From Corella eumyota (lineage: Eukaryota; Chordata; Ascidiacea; Phlebobranchia; Corellidae): 64,000 bases of DNA. How positions within the stretch are numbered: position 1 is the stretch's first letter; each line of letters starts with the position of its first letter. Positions 1 through 8,938 of the stretch are shown piece by piece. The stretch covers positions 2,542,001 through 2,606,000 of the forward strand of contig OY720098.1 of assembly GCA_963082875.1 (NCBI GenBank). Reading direction: 5' to 3'. A model generated the notes under the pieces. It ran no database searches. It was not told the DNA's origin and worked only from the letters and a program-made list of their open reading frames with translations. The translations under genes and the position numbers were made by a program.

Positions 1-1332
1 AGGGTGTAAAATATCACTTTGGAGCAGATGTTTATAGTTATGACACAGCAAAAACAAAATGCACAGAATTAAATGCTAGATTGGCAACTCTTAAAACTTC
101 TGAAATTCGAGGTTTTATTAATCAAACAATATATTTAATCAAAGGTAAAAATATTAAATTATTTTTTCTGCTTATATCTAAGTATAATATTAACAAAAAT
201 TAATATTTTATTTAAGGACAAAGTTCAAGATATTATATCGGCCTAACTCGACAATTTCCAAACCAAGATAATTCCCCTTTTATTTGATCTGATGGGACAA
301 ACTTAACTAGTGACCAAGCTAACTGGGACAGAGATAATGCAAGTAATGTATATGAGCCTAATAATGCTGGTGCTGGGAATGAAAATTGTGTACTTATTAA
401 AGTTTGGAGTTCTAAATGGTTCGATTACAGTTGTAACAAATATAATGAAAAATTGATTTGTCAGCGTACACTACTGAGTAAGTATTAAAACCTTAAGAAG
501 TTGAAAATTTTAAAGAAGTTAAAAATAAATCACTGAAATTATTGCTCAAAATTAACAATCACTCCAAATAAAACAATTATAAATTGTTAACTTAGCCACA
601 ACAACAATAGCAACAACATCTACAACAAACCCTACAACTAAAACAACATCTACAACAATTCCTACAACTAAAACAACAACTACAACAAAATCAACAACTA
701 CGACAATCCCTACAACTAAAACAACTACTACAACAATCCCTACAACAAAAACAACAACTACAACAATCCCTACAACTATAACAGACCCTATAACAAAAAC
801 AACACCTACAATAATCCCTACACATACAAAAATCCCTACAACCAAAACAACAACAATAGAAACAGCCAAAACAACAAATGTAACTAGAGAAACAACAACA
901 AAACCGTCAACTGAACAAAAACAACAACAATCCCAGGTAATAATTAATATACAAAAACCCAATAAGATTGAATTGTTGGTTTATTATAAATGACAACACT
1001 AAAGTTAATAGTCTAAAGTGTTTAGTTAATATTTATTTAATCATGTAAAAATTACTTTTTAGATCAACCTACTGATAGTGTCATTGGCAATTACTGGATC
1101 ATTTTTATTCAACTCCCTCCTTGTGAATTTTGTTTTACTCTACAAATTGAAAACAAAGATAAACACAAAATGTAAATATTTTTATAAAATGTTACCATAG
1201 CATATAATATTATTTTTGCTATATTCGAAACTGTAAAATTTTAATTTTTTGGATTTTTTTACAGATGATTTAAAGAAAACACAGAATATTCCCCAAAAAC
1301 AAGAAATTATTTACAAAAATCACAAAATCTAA
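1..1332 (+). pseudogene. C-type lectin-like receptor, 5'-partial, with in-frame stop
   Basis: Exons read as 1-144, 217-477, 596-936, 1063-1171 and 1265-1332; the start lies before the window. The order is lectin domain in two exons, a long Thr-rich stalk, one membrane helix, and a short Lys-rich cytoplasmic tail with a tyrosine (EIIYKN). Lectin landmarks are IGLTRQ, the EPNN calcium/sugar motif, ENCV and LICQR. Exon phases and the 109-base TM exon match the gene at 2775-3994, so the two are a recent tandem pair. The Trp codon of the WSDG motif is TGA at 285-287, while the sister gene has TGG. That stop would remove most of the lectin fold, stalk and membrane anchor, so this copy is probably a pseudogene or null allele, although every splice site looks intact. 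A read error cannot be excluded. The family is confident; the ligand is unknown. Confidence 0.75.
596..936 (+). repeat. Thr-rich mucin-like stalk repeat inside lectin exon 3
   Basis: The exon is an imperfect repeat of ACA/ACT/ATC/CCT codons giving runs such as TTKTTTTTIPTTK. It is 341 bases against 92 in the sister gene, so the stalk has expanded or contracted. Such Thr/Pro stalks are normally O-glycosylated and hold the lectin head off the membrane. The long Val-rich reading frame on the other strand is only its antisense shadow. Confidence 0.8.
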
Positions 1333-1799
1333 AACTTTTGAAAAAAAAGTCTGTAAATAATGGAACCAAGTCTATAATGTTTCATAATATGCAATAAACT
1401 AGCATATTTGGCACACAGAAACCAAATATAATTTATCCTTTATGTGACAGTAATAGCCAAAATTATAAAAAAAAATAATCCTAAAGTAAATATAATAAAA
1501 AAATATTGCATAAAATAAACCGAGCAAATAAAAAATATTATATATACCATCATATTTACTATTTTTATTAAAAATTTCTTATGTAATGCGTGTAGTCCTT
1601 ATATTTACAGGATGCAAAATAAATATATTTAAACTGTAACACCAATGTCTTCCTTTTACACCTACTAATATTTAACCAACACATTTGTTATTATTATTTT
1701 ATAAATAAATAAAAAACATGATCGTCTAAAACTTAACACAATTAACTTATAACCCACATTACACATGTTTATACAATAACCAAAAGGACGTTGTGTTAA

Positions 1800-2190
1800 T
1801 ACCCACTTATAGTATCATTGGCAATAAGTAAATTATCTTTATATTCCTGTTAATCTTATGTTTTTAACCCGCTTAAAAAAAGGAAAAATTAAAATATTTC
1901 TGTATAGTTGCATATTACCCAAAAAAAAAAATTAAAATATGTCAACCAAAAAAATTAAAATATTTCTGTATAGTTGCATATTGCCAAGTAGTACTCATTT
2001 ACTCAATAATACAGTTTTTATAAAATGCTTTTTGAAGTTAAAATAATGTTTTATAACATTTAACATACATTTTGCTATATTAGAAATCAAAAAGTTTTAT
2101 ATTTTTTTTATTATAGGTGATTTAAAAAAATACATATAATACTTAAAAGAATTTATGCAAAACCATAGAATTTAAAACTTTAGATAAAAA
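1800..2190 (+). pseudogene. Decayed 3' half of a third C-type lectin gene
   Basis: About 1800-1870 resembles the TM exon of the first lectin gene (shared stretch TAGTRTCATTGGCAAT). About 2030-2100 resembles its following intron (ATTTTGCTATATT). About 2115-2190 resembles its last exon (GTGATTTAAAAAAA, then AATTTAAAACTTT). Order and spacing agree with the intact gene, but the frames are gone. No lectin-domain exon was seen upstream. It looks like the leftover of a partial tandem duplication. Confidence 0.55.
1880..1985 (+). repeat. Short direct duplication within the lectin relic
   Basis: AAATTAAAATATTTCTGTATAGTTGCATATT occurs twice, at about 1887-1917 and 1951-1981, with one change or none. 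The unit includes a run of A. Probably replication slippage. Confidence 0.7.
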
Positions 2191-2700
2191 ACGGCAATTT
2201 GTTAACCAGGCGTATAATGCTTTAAGTCTAAAACTAAAAAATGACGCATTTTTGCATATACAAATATAAGTTTTATAGTAGAGTACCTAAACCCAGCATT
2301 ATGTTTGGATTATAGTGCTTAAAAGTAATTCCTATTTACAATAAAAATGTGACGTTAAAACCACGATGTGGGTGACCAGTTTATACCATCATGTTTTGTT
2401 ATCTAATCTGTTATTAGTTTTTTAAACTGTTAAAGTATTGGTCATAGTTGATTATGTCCATATATTAATGTTAAAAACACGATGCATGTTATTAAGTCTT
2501 CCTACACTACGTAAAAATAACATTTGAATGACAAAAAAAAATAAAAACTATGTTTTTAATAACACTCACTAATAGTAATAGTTTACAACCATGTGATATA
2601 TTACAACTTTACCATTACAATACCATGACTAAACATGATTAACTAACATGCTGCACGCATGTTTATTTAATAACACATACAATTTTGTGATAATAAATTT

Positions 2701-2711
2701 TATATAAATAG
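2701..2711 (+). promoter_or_regulatory. Candidate TATA box of the second lectin gene
   Basis: TATATAAATAG lies about 65 bases before the chosen ATG at 2775. Position and sequence fit a TATA element, but in DNA this AT-rich a chance match is possible. Confidence 0.35.
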
Positions 2712-2774
2712 TCAAAAATAATAGTTACATTTTTATTATTAGTTAAAATTTTGCAGAGCAACGTAAGTTTAAAA

Positions 2775-3994
2775 ATGAACAAGTTAGTTTTAAGTTTAAT
2801 GATTTTAAGTTTAAATGTTGTAAATGGGCAACAATGGTATAAATATGAGGGTGTAGAATATCACTTTGGACCTACAGTTAATAGTTATGACATAGCAAAT
2901 ACAAGATGCACAGAATTAAATGCTATGTTGGCAACTCTTAAAACTTCTGGAATTCGTGATTTTATTCAACAAACAATTACTTCAATTAGAGGTAAATAAA
3001 TGTTAAAAAAAAATTATAAATAGTTTTTACCGTTTTGTATCTAAATAAACAATCCTATTACTAACAAAAAAAATTTTTAATTTAAGGAGAGAGCTTTAGA
3101 TTCTGGATAGGCTTAACTCGTCAAATTCCAAACCAAGACAATTCCCCTTTTATTTGGTCTGATGGGACAACTTTAACTAGTGACCAAGCTAACTGGGACA
3201 GAGATAATGGGGCAATGGAACCCAATAATTATGGTATAGGAAACGAAAATTGTGTGTTATTAAGACCCTGGACTTCAAAGTGGAATGATATTAAATGTAA
3301 TGAGCAAGAAAAATTTATTTGTCAACGAAATTTACCAAGTAAGTAATATTTTAATAATGTTTGTGGTGACTACTCAGAAAAATAATTATTTCAATTGAAT
3401 GTAACAACTGTTAAGCATCAAAACTAATAAACAAAATAAATCTTCTATGTAGCTACAACAACTACACCAGCCCCAACAACAACAGGTTTTACAACAAAAC
3501 AAAAAGTTCTACAACTTTGCCAAGAACAACAACAAAATTTACAGGTGAAAATTGATATCATTTTTACTAATAATATATTTTTGACCAATTTTAAAATAAT
3601 TTTAGTTAATAGTCAGGCATCATGCTTTTAGTAAAGTATTGAATTATTGCATTTATGTTTAGAACACTTCACTTATAATAGGATGGGTAATTACTGGAGG
3701 ATTCCTTTTTATTTCAATCCTCGCTAATCTTTACTTACTTTTTAAACTTACTAATTCTCATAACCCCAAAGGTAAATATATGTTAAGATAATTGTAAAAC
3801 CTAGCTATACATAGATCTTTAACAAGCATTTTTTAACAGTCAAAATGTATATACATAATATAAAGAAAATTGTAAAATTTATATCTGTTTTTTATGCAGA
3901 CAATTTAAAGAAAATTCAGAATTCTCCAAACGATCGAGAGAACATTTATGAAAACTTAAAAATTAAAATCAAAACATATGTTAACCAAATGTAG
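2775..3994 (+). CDS. C-type lectin-like single-pass receptor, intact
   Basis: Exons 2775-2991, 3087-3338, 3453-3544, 3663-3771 and 3900-3994, all phases consistent, giving about 250 residues. The start is the ATG at 2775, which gives a clean signal peptide (MNKLVLSLMILSLNVVNG). The frame extends slightly upstream only through a TTG. Lectin landmarks in order: FWIGLTRQ, IWSDG, EPNN with ENCV, WND, FICQ. EPN plus WND is the usual calcium-dependent mannose-type site, so sugar binding is plausible but not proven. A short Thr-rich stalk, one TM helix (LIIGWVITGGFLFISILANLY) and a 30-residue basic tail follow. The tail holds YENL, which fits both a YxN SH2-binding site and a YxxL sorting motif. A type I surface receptor, perhaps in recognition or adhesion. 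No specific orthologue is recognised. Confidence 0.88.
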
Positions 3995-5769
3995 CCTACT
4001 GTGTTGTTTCTTTCATGCTAAACAAAATTAAAGTAGACATACACAGACCAGTCATTTAAGACTACCCTTAAATCCTGATATACTTTATAAGGTAGAAATA
4101 ACTTACTAAACACCAATCGGTCTTTCCCCCCAAAAAATTTCAAAATGTCCAGAAATGATGTAAGATCCTAAAACTTCAGAAGAGCGCCCATATTTAAACA
4201 AATAAAATGTCAATGTAGCTACTGACAATAAACTCATTTATTCCAAAAACAATCAAAGACGCCTAGAAACTTAGTTACTAAAGCTCATTAACTTTCTGTA
4301 AAATAAACATAACACATTTACTAATTTTTTTAATAGATTATAATTTTTTTTTAATTTATTGTTTTTAACAATATACCTTCTGACATATATAATTTTATAA
4401 ACATATTGTTTTGACTTTTAAAATATTATGTAACCGACCTTAATTAATTACAACTTTATACACCACTGAAAATTCATAGTTAACTTATTTTGTGCAATTA
4501 TCTGTGACATTTTAATTAAATATTAGTTACGTTTACATATTTTTTTTTTTTTTTAATATATATCTTTATCCTCGATGTGGGAAAGTCGAATGCGCGACTT
4601 AAACATAGAGTAACATCAGTTGCTCAGACCCAGTCCCGAGTTGCCTGTGGCAGTTTGGGATATTATAGAGACTATAATTGCCTGGTAATTATGCTGCTGA
4701 TTAAGTGCTTGCTCAGCAGAAGTTTATACCGTTTATATTGCCTTACTTAAGGGCGCTACAGCTTAAGATCAGTGGGAATTAAACCCACGACCTCATGTGT
4801 GGTGTAGAAAGTGTCCTTACCACTACACAGCTACACCACGCTGCCGGTATATATAAGAGATTAAATAACATCAAACTTATATTCTTGAAATCTCTCTTAC
4901 AAATCTTTGGCTTAAAAAACAAGATTGATATTCAAGATATTAAGATAACCTTACTAAACCATTCTTATTAAAATTATAAAATATTGTCCATACAAAATAT
5001 GTAAGTTTAATTTTTACTTGATATATTGGACGTTTCGTTTTTCTAACGACGCTAAATTGCTATTGTCGTAAGTTTTTACTTGATTTTATCGTAGCTGTTA
5101 AATTTAAATAAATCTTGTAACACAATATTTTTATAACGATCTTTTTTTTGTTTATTTTTCTTTTACAAATTCCCCGTTTTACTCACGTTGTCTAAAAAAA
5201 AACAAAGTTGTTTACTACGATATGGTTGAGTTAGTACTAGGTTTGCAACTTAAATTCAATTTATCCTCAAACTAATATTAGTTTAACAATTTCAAGCTAA
5301 GTTAAAATTTAATTTTATAGAAAACTAAAAGTAGTTTTATTAATTTACATAACAATTTATTTGCATATCTACAAAAAAGTACGATTTAAGTAGTTTTATG
5401 ATATAAAAGTGGCCTCTGCAATATGAAAACTGTGTGTAAAAGATATAAGAAAAAACAAAAACTATAAAAAAAATCTAGCATATTTAAGAAACAACACATA
5501 AAAAAAATATAGGAATTATTTAATTTAAAAAATGATATACTAAAGACAAATAAGTATAATGAAACATTGGTTGGTTCAAATTAAATAAAAATACAATATT
5601 TTATACAAAAATATTTTAAACAAACTTTGAAATTCTTTATTGAAATGAGAATAATAAAAACATAAAATCAAATATTCAACAGTATGACAACATAAAAGTT
5701 TACATTTACCCACCCCCTGACCTTGAATATTATTTTACATTTTTATACAGGAGTTTATTTTCTTAGTGT
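3995..5769. other. Intergenic, lectin to MS4A-like array
   Basis: AT-rich with no convincing exon. It holds one SINE copy (about 4543-4848). The lectin gene ends at one side, and the last tail-like exon of the first MS4A-like gene begins at 5770 on the opposite strand, so the two arrays converge here. Confidence 0.6.
4543..4848 (-). mobile_element. tRNA-derived SINE, near full length
   Basis: Reads on the minus strand from GGCAGCGTGG to the 3' tail AAAGATATATA plus A-run. The tRNA-like head carries an extra internal duplication of the GTGTAG segment around 4828-4846. The two body stem regions are present but mutated. Confidence 0.85.
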
Positions 5770-8214
5770 TTAACAAAAGTTAACATACACAGGTTCATTA
5801 ACTGCAACTAAAAGAAAAGCTTTATGTTAAAAAAATGTCCAACAAAAAGAATTTAAAAGGGTTGTGCTATAGTGATATAGCAAGTAATATATAAAATAAC
5901 ATTTATAATGGCAATAAATAACACATTAGGCGTAAGCGTGGTGTAGTGGTAAGAACACTTGCTACACCACACATAAGGTCGTGGGTTCAATCCCAACTGA
6001 TCTCATGCTGTAGCGCCCTTGAGTAAGGCGCTATTAACGGTAAGAACTCCTGATGAGCCAGTACTTAATCAGTAGTATAAATATCAGGCAATTATAATCT
6101 ATAATATCCCAAACTGCCACAGGCAACTCGAGACAGGGTCGGAGTAACTGATGTTACTCTATGTTTAAGTTGCACATTCGACTTTCCCACATCGACAATA
6201 AAGATATATACAAAAAAAATCATGGTGGAATAAAATTAACTGTGAAATTAAAAATTTGTCATATATTAAGTAGGCATAATGATAATATCTGAAAATCTAG
6301 ATAAACTTAAATAACAAATTTAAATAAGTTAAAAAATTTACTTACGATGTTGATCCTGGTTAATATAGATTTGTGGTGTTTCACTTAATTCTGTGGTATT
6401 TTGCTAAGAGTTATAAGTTTTAAATCACAAACTTATTGACTGAATTTACAAACGAAATTTTATTCCATATCAAAATAAAAATGCAGAAAAAAAAATGTTT
6501 TTATAGGCTACTAACTTACGTAATAATTTACAATACATATTACTATATAAAATTCAATTAAACCATAATAAAAATTTTTTACCCCTTTTTTTTAATACTA
6601 CAACAGCATGTACACCCAGCACTACAAAACCAAATATGGGCAATTAATAAAACTAAAGCAAAGGATGCAACTGTGGCAAGAATAACATTCGTAGCAGTGT
6701 TCTAAATATTAATTTTAAAGTTATTAATTCTAAATATTAATTTCAATTAACATTTAACCGGCAGCGTGGTGTGGTGGTAAGAACACTTGCTACACCTTCA
6801 TGAGGTCGTGGGTTTAATCCTCACTGATCTCATGCTATAGCGCCCTTGAGTAAGCCGATATAAACGGCATGAACTCCCGCTGAGCCAGCACTTAATCAGC
6901 AGCTATATCTAATTATAATCTAATACAAAAAAAAAAAATTTTAAATGTAAGCTAAATTACTCAAGGCTACATTTTTAAAGATTGCCGATGCAATTGTAAA
7001 CAGTAACATTGGGCCAGTGCTGAGAGCAGAAAAAATAGAAACCACCAATCCACCTACAATCTAAAAATAAATTAAGATTTTAAATAAAAAATTAGTTTAT
7101 ATACAAATTTAGTTTAAAATAAGAAAAGTGTTAAAAACTAACAAAAAAACAGCATTTACTTGGCAAAAAAAATTACATTGCAAGTGGTTGGCTTCCTAGA
7201 GGCCTTAAGACTTAGAATTCCAGAAATTATCAAAAAAAATAAATAAAAGAAAAAAGAAAAATAATTATCTAAGTTAGGTATTTGGTTTATAGGACCAAAT
7301 TTCTTACTTATTGTTTATACTTTGTTAAATATAAAAATTGATACATATCTATCGAAAAAAAACAGTTAAATTTTATTATCTTAAATTAAAATAAAGTTTT
7401 GAACAAATTTTCCACCTAATAGTACAGTATTTAAACTTAACCAGACTAAATGTATGTTTTTAAACTAAAGTTAAAAAGATAAATAACAAATAATATGTGC
7501 TTTTTTTGTATATATCTTTATCCTCGGTGTGAAAAAGTTGAATGCGCGACCTAAACATAGAGTAACATCAGTTAATCCGACCCAATCTCGAGTTGCCTGT
7601 GGCAGTTTGGGATATTATAGATTATAATTGCCCGATAATTATGCTACTGATTTAGTGCTGGCTTAGCAGGAGCTTATACCGTTTATAGCGTCTTACTCAC
7701 GGGTGCTACAGCATGATATCAATAGGAACTGAACCCACGACCTCATGTGTGGTGTAGCAAGTGTTCTTACCACTACACCACGCTGCCGGTGAACTTACCA
7801 AACCCCCAGTGATAATTCCAGTTCCAAATCTACCATAACCGTTCTTTCCCTTCAGCGTAATTATAAGTAGATATGTGCTCAGCGAAACACATAAAATGCC
7901 AAGAACAACGAAACCAATCTTTAAAGTAAAAGGATTTTATAAATTGACAATGTATTTATACTAAAAATGTTTGAACAATAATTTTTACAAAATTACAGTC
8001 AGCAATAGATTCAATGAATTAATATCAACAATAAAATTAAGATATAATTATAACAAAAAGCTCATGGTTAATATTTAGAAAAACCTACCCCAAGGCCTTT
8101 GTAGATTTTCAGATATTTTTTTGCATTCTTCACTATATTTTTGTTATTAACAATAGATGCATTCGTTGTGTTCATTTCAGCTTGTATTCGGCGTGGTGAA
8201 ACGGTTTGAGACAT
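5770..8214 (-). CDS. MS4A/CD20-like four-TM protein, gene A (possibly decaying)
   Basis: Exons on the minus strand: 8214-8089 (MSQTVSPRRIQ... to KYLKIYKGLG), 7918-7799 (TM1, ending GTGIITGGL), 7233-7177 (ISGILSLKASRKPTTCN), 7060-6971 (IVGGLVVSIFSAL, TM3) and 6701-6583 (TM4, then a Cys-rich turn CSAGCTCCC). This matches the MS4A plan of GxxxWGG followed by SGxLSxxA and Cys. Two further pieces align to tail exons of its neighbours: 6403-6346 (SETPQIYINQDQH) and 5807-5770 (NEPVYVNF, then stop). Problems: exon 3 has no AG acceptor where one is expected, and exon 5 joins the next piece out of frame but meets TAA at 6579-6581 if unspliced. The gene may therefore end at 6579 or be a pseudogene. A plasma-membrane channel or receptor-associated role is only family inference. 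Confidence 0.6.
5934..6219 (+). mobile_element. tRNA-derived SINE, near full length
   Basis: Head (GTGGTGTAGTGGTAAG, B-box GGTTCAATCCC), body with the TAGCGCC/GGCGCT stem, and tail AAAGATATATACAAAAAAA. The first few bases of the usual ACCGGCAGCG start are altered. It lies between tail-like exons of the first MS4A-like gene, antisense to it. Confidence 0.88.
6757..6931 (+). mobile_element. tRNA-derived SINE, internally deleted
   Basis: Full tRNA-like head and first body stem region, then a jump from the AATCAGCAG segment straight to an A-rich tail. The conserved segment from CCCAAACTGCCACAGG to the GAGGATAAAG end is missing. Lies in an intron of gene A, antisense. Confidence 0.85.
7502..7790 (-). 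mobile_element. tRNA-derived SINE, full length, touching a splice donor
   Basis: Complete copy, sense to gene A. Its 5' end (ACCGGCAGCG) lies only about 8 bases into the intron after exon 2 of gene A, whose donor is GTAAGTTC. Confidence 0.9.
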
Positions 8215-8819
8215 ATTTTCTGATTTGAATTTATTTTTTTTTACTAACAGACTAACAAATTCTTTTTATGTAGTTATCAATTATTGATGTAAATAGATTA
8301 ACTTCAAAGTCCAAACAATTCACGTTTAAGCTCAAATTGAACATATTTTGCTGAGTCAAACGCGAATTTTATGCAAATTTAATTACTTTAAAAATTTAAT
8401 TACTGCAATCATACGATAATCATCTGATTTGTTCTCTAATGACAAAATCAGCGTGGTGGAACAACAATAACAATAAATAAAGTGTTGCCGAATATATCTT
8501 ACTTGTGCTTTTTAACCTGCAATAGAACTAAATAAGTTTAAATATTTGTAGTTAAACCCTCAATTTAAATATAACAGATGTTAATTTTCAAAATTGTAAG
8601 TTATTTAGTGGCATTTTTACAAAGTGCATAATTGGTTAGTTTTACATTGCAAGAAATACTACAGGCATATCATATTATATACTAAAGTATACAATTCCAA
8701 AAAAAAAAATTTTAAACAAGCTTAAACAAAAATATATAATTTAAAAAAATTTGAAAACATTTTACTTTAAACAAATTTGAATGTAGTAAATAAAAGTAGA
8801 TTAAAAAACCTTGTATAAA

Positions 8820-8938
8820 ATATTCTAAAGAACAACATATACCGGGTTGAATTCCTTTTGTTAGTCATTTTTAGTTTGTAAATTTGGTGAAGGGAGTAGT
8901 GGTGGATCTGCTGGTATTTGTTGATACATTTCATCTTG
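8820..8938 (-). repeat. Continuation of the gene B tail repeat past its stop
   Basis: Directly after the stop, the same frame continues with QDEMYQQIPADPP, then LLPSPNLQTKND, a second TAA, and QKEFNPVYV. This is a further, slightly diverged tail unit. Both stops sit where other units have CAA in KDEQQ. The gene has therefore been shortened, or this is a remnant. Confidence 0.7.

Noticed and set aside
285-287. TGA read as selenocysteine
   Set aside because: The sister gene has Trp (TGG) in the conserved WSDG motif, and no SECIS-like element was evident; a nonsense change is simpler.
552-962. 136-residue Val-rich reading frame on the minus strand
   Set aside because: It is the exact antisense of the Thr-rich lectin stalk exon; ACA/ACT codons read backwards as Val-type codons.
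5934-6010. Functional tRNA gene
   Set aside because: The A and B boxes are those of the repeated SINE head; about 25 related copies exist and the cloverleaf is not complete.
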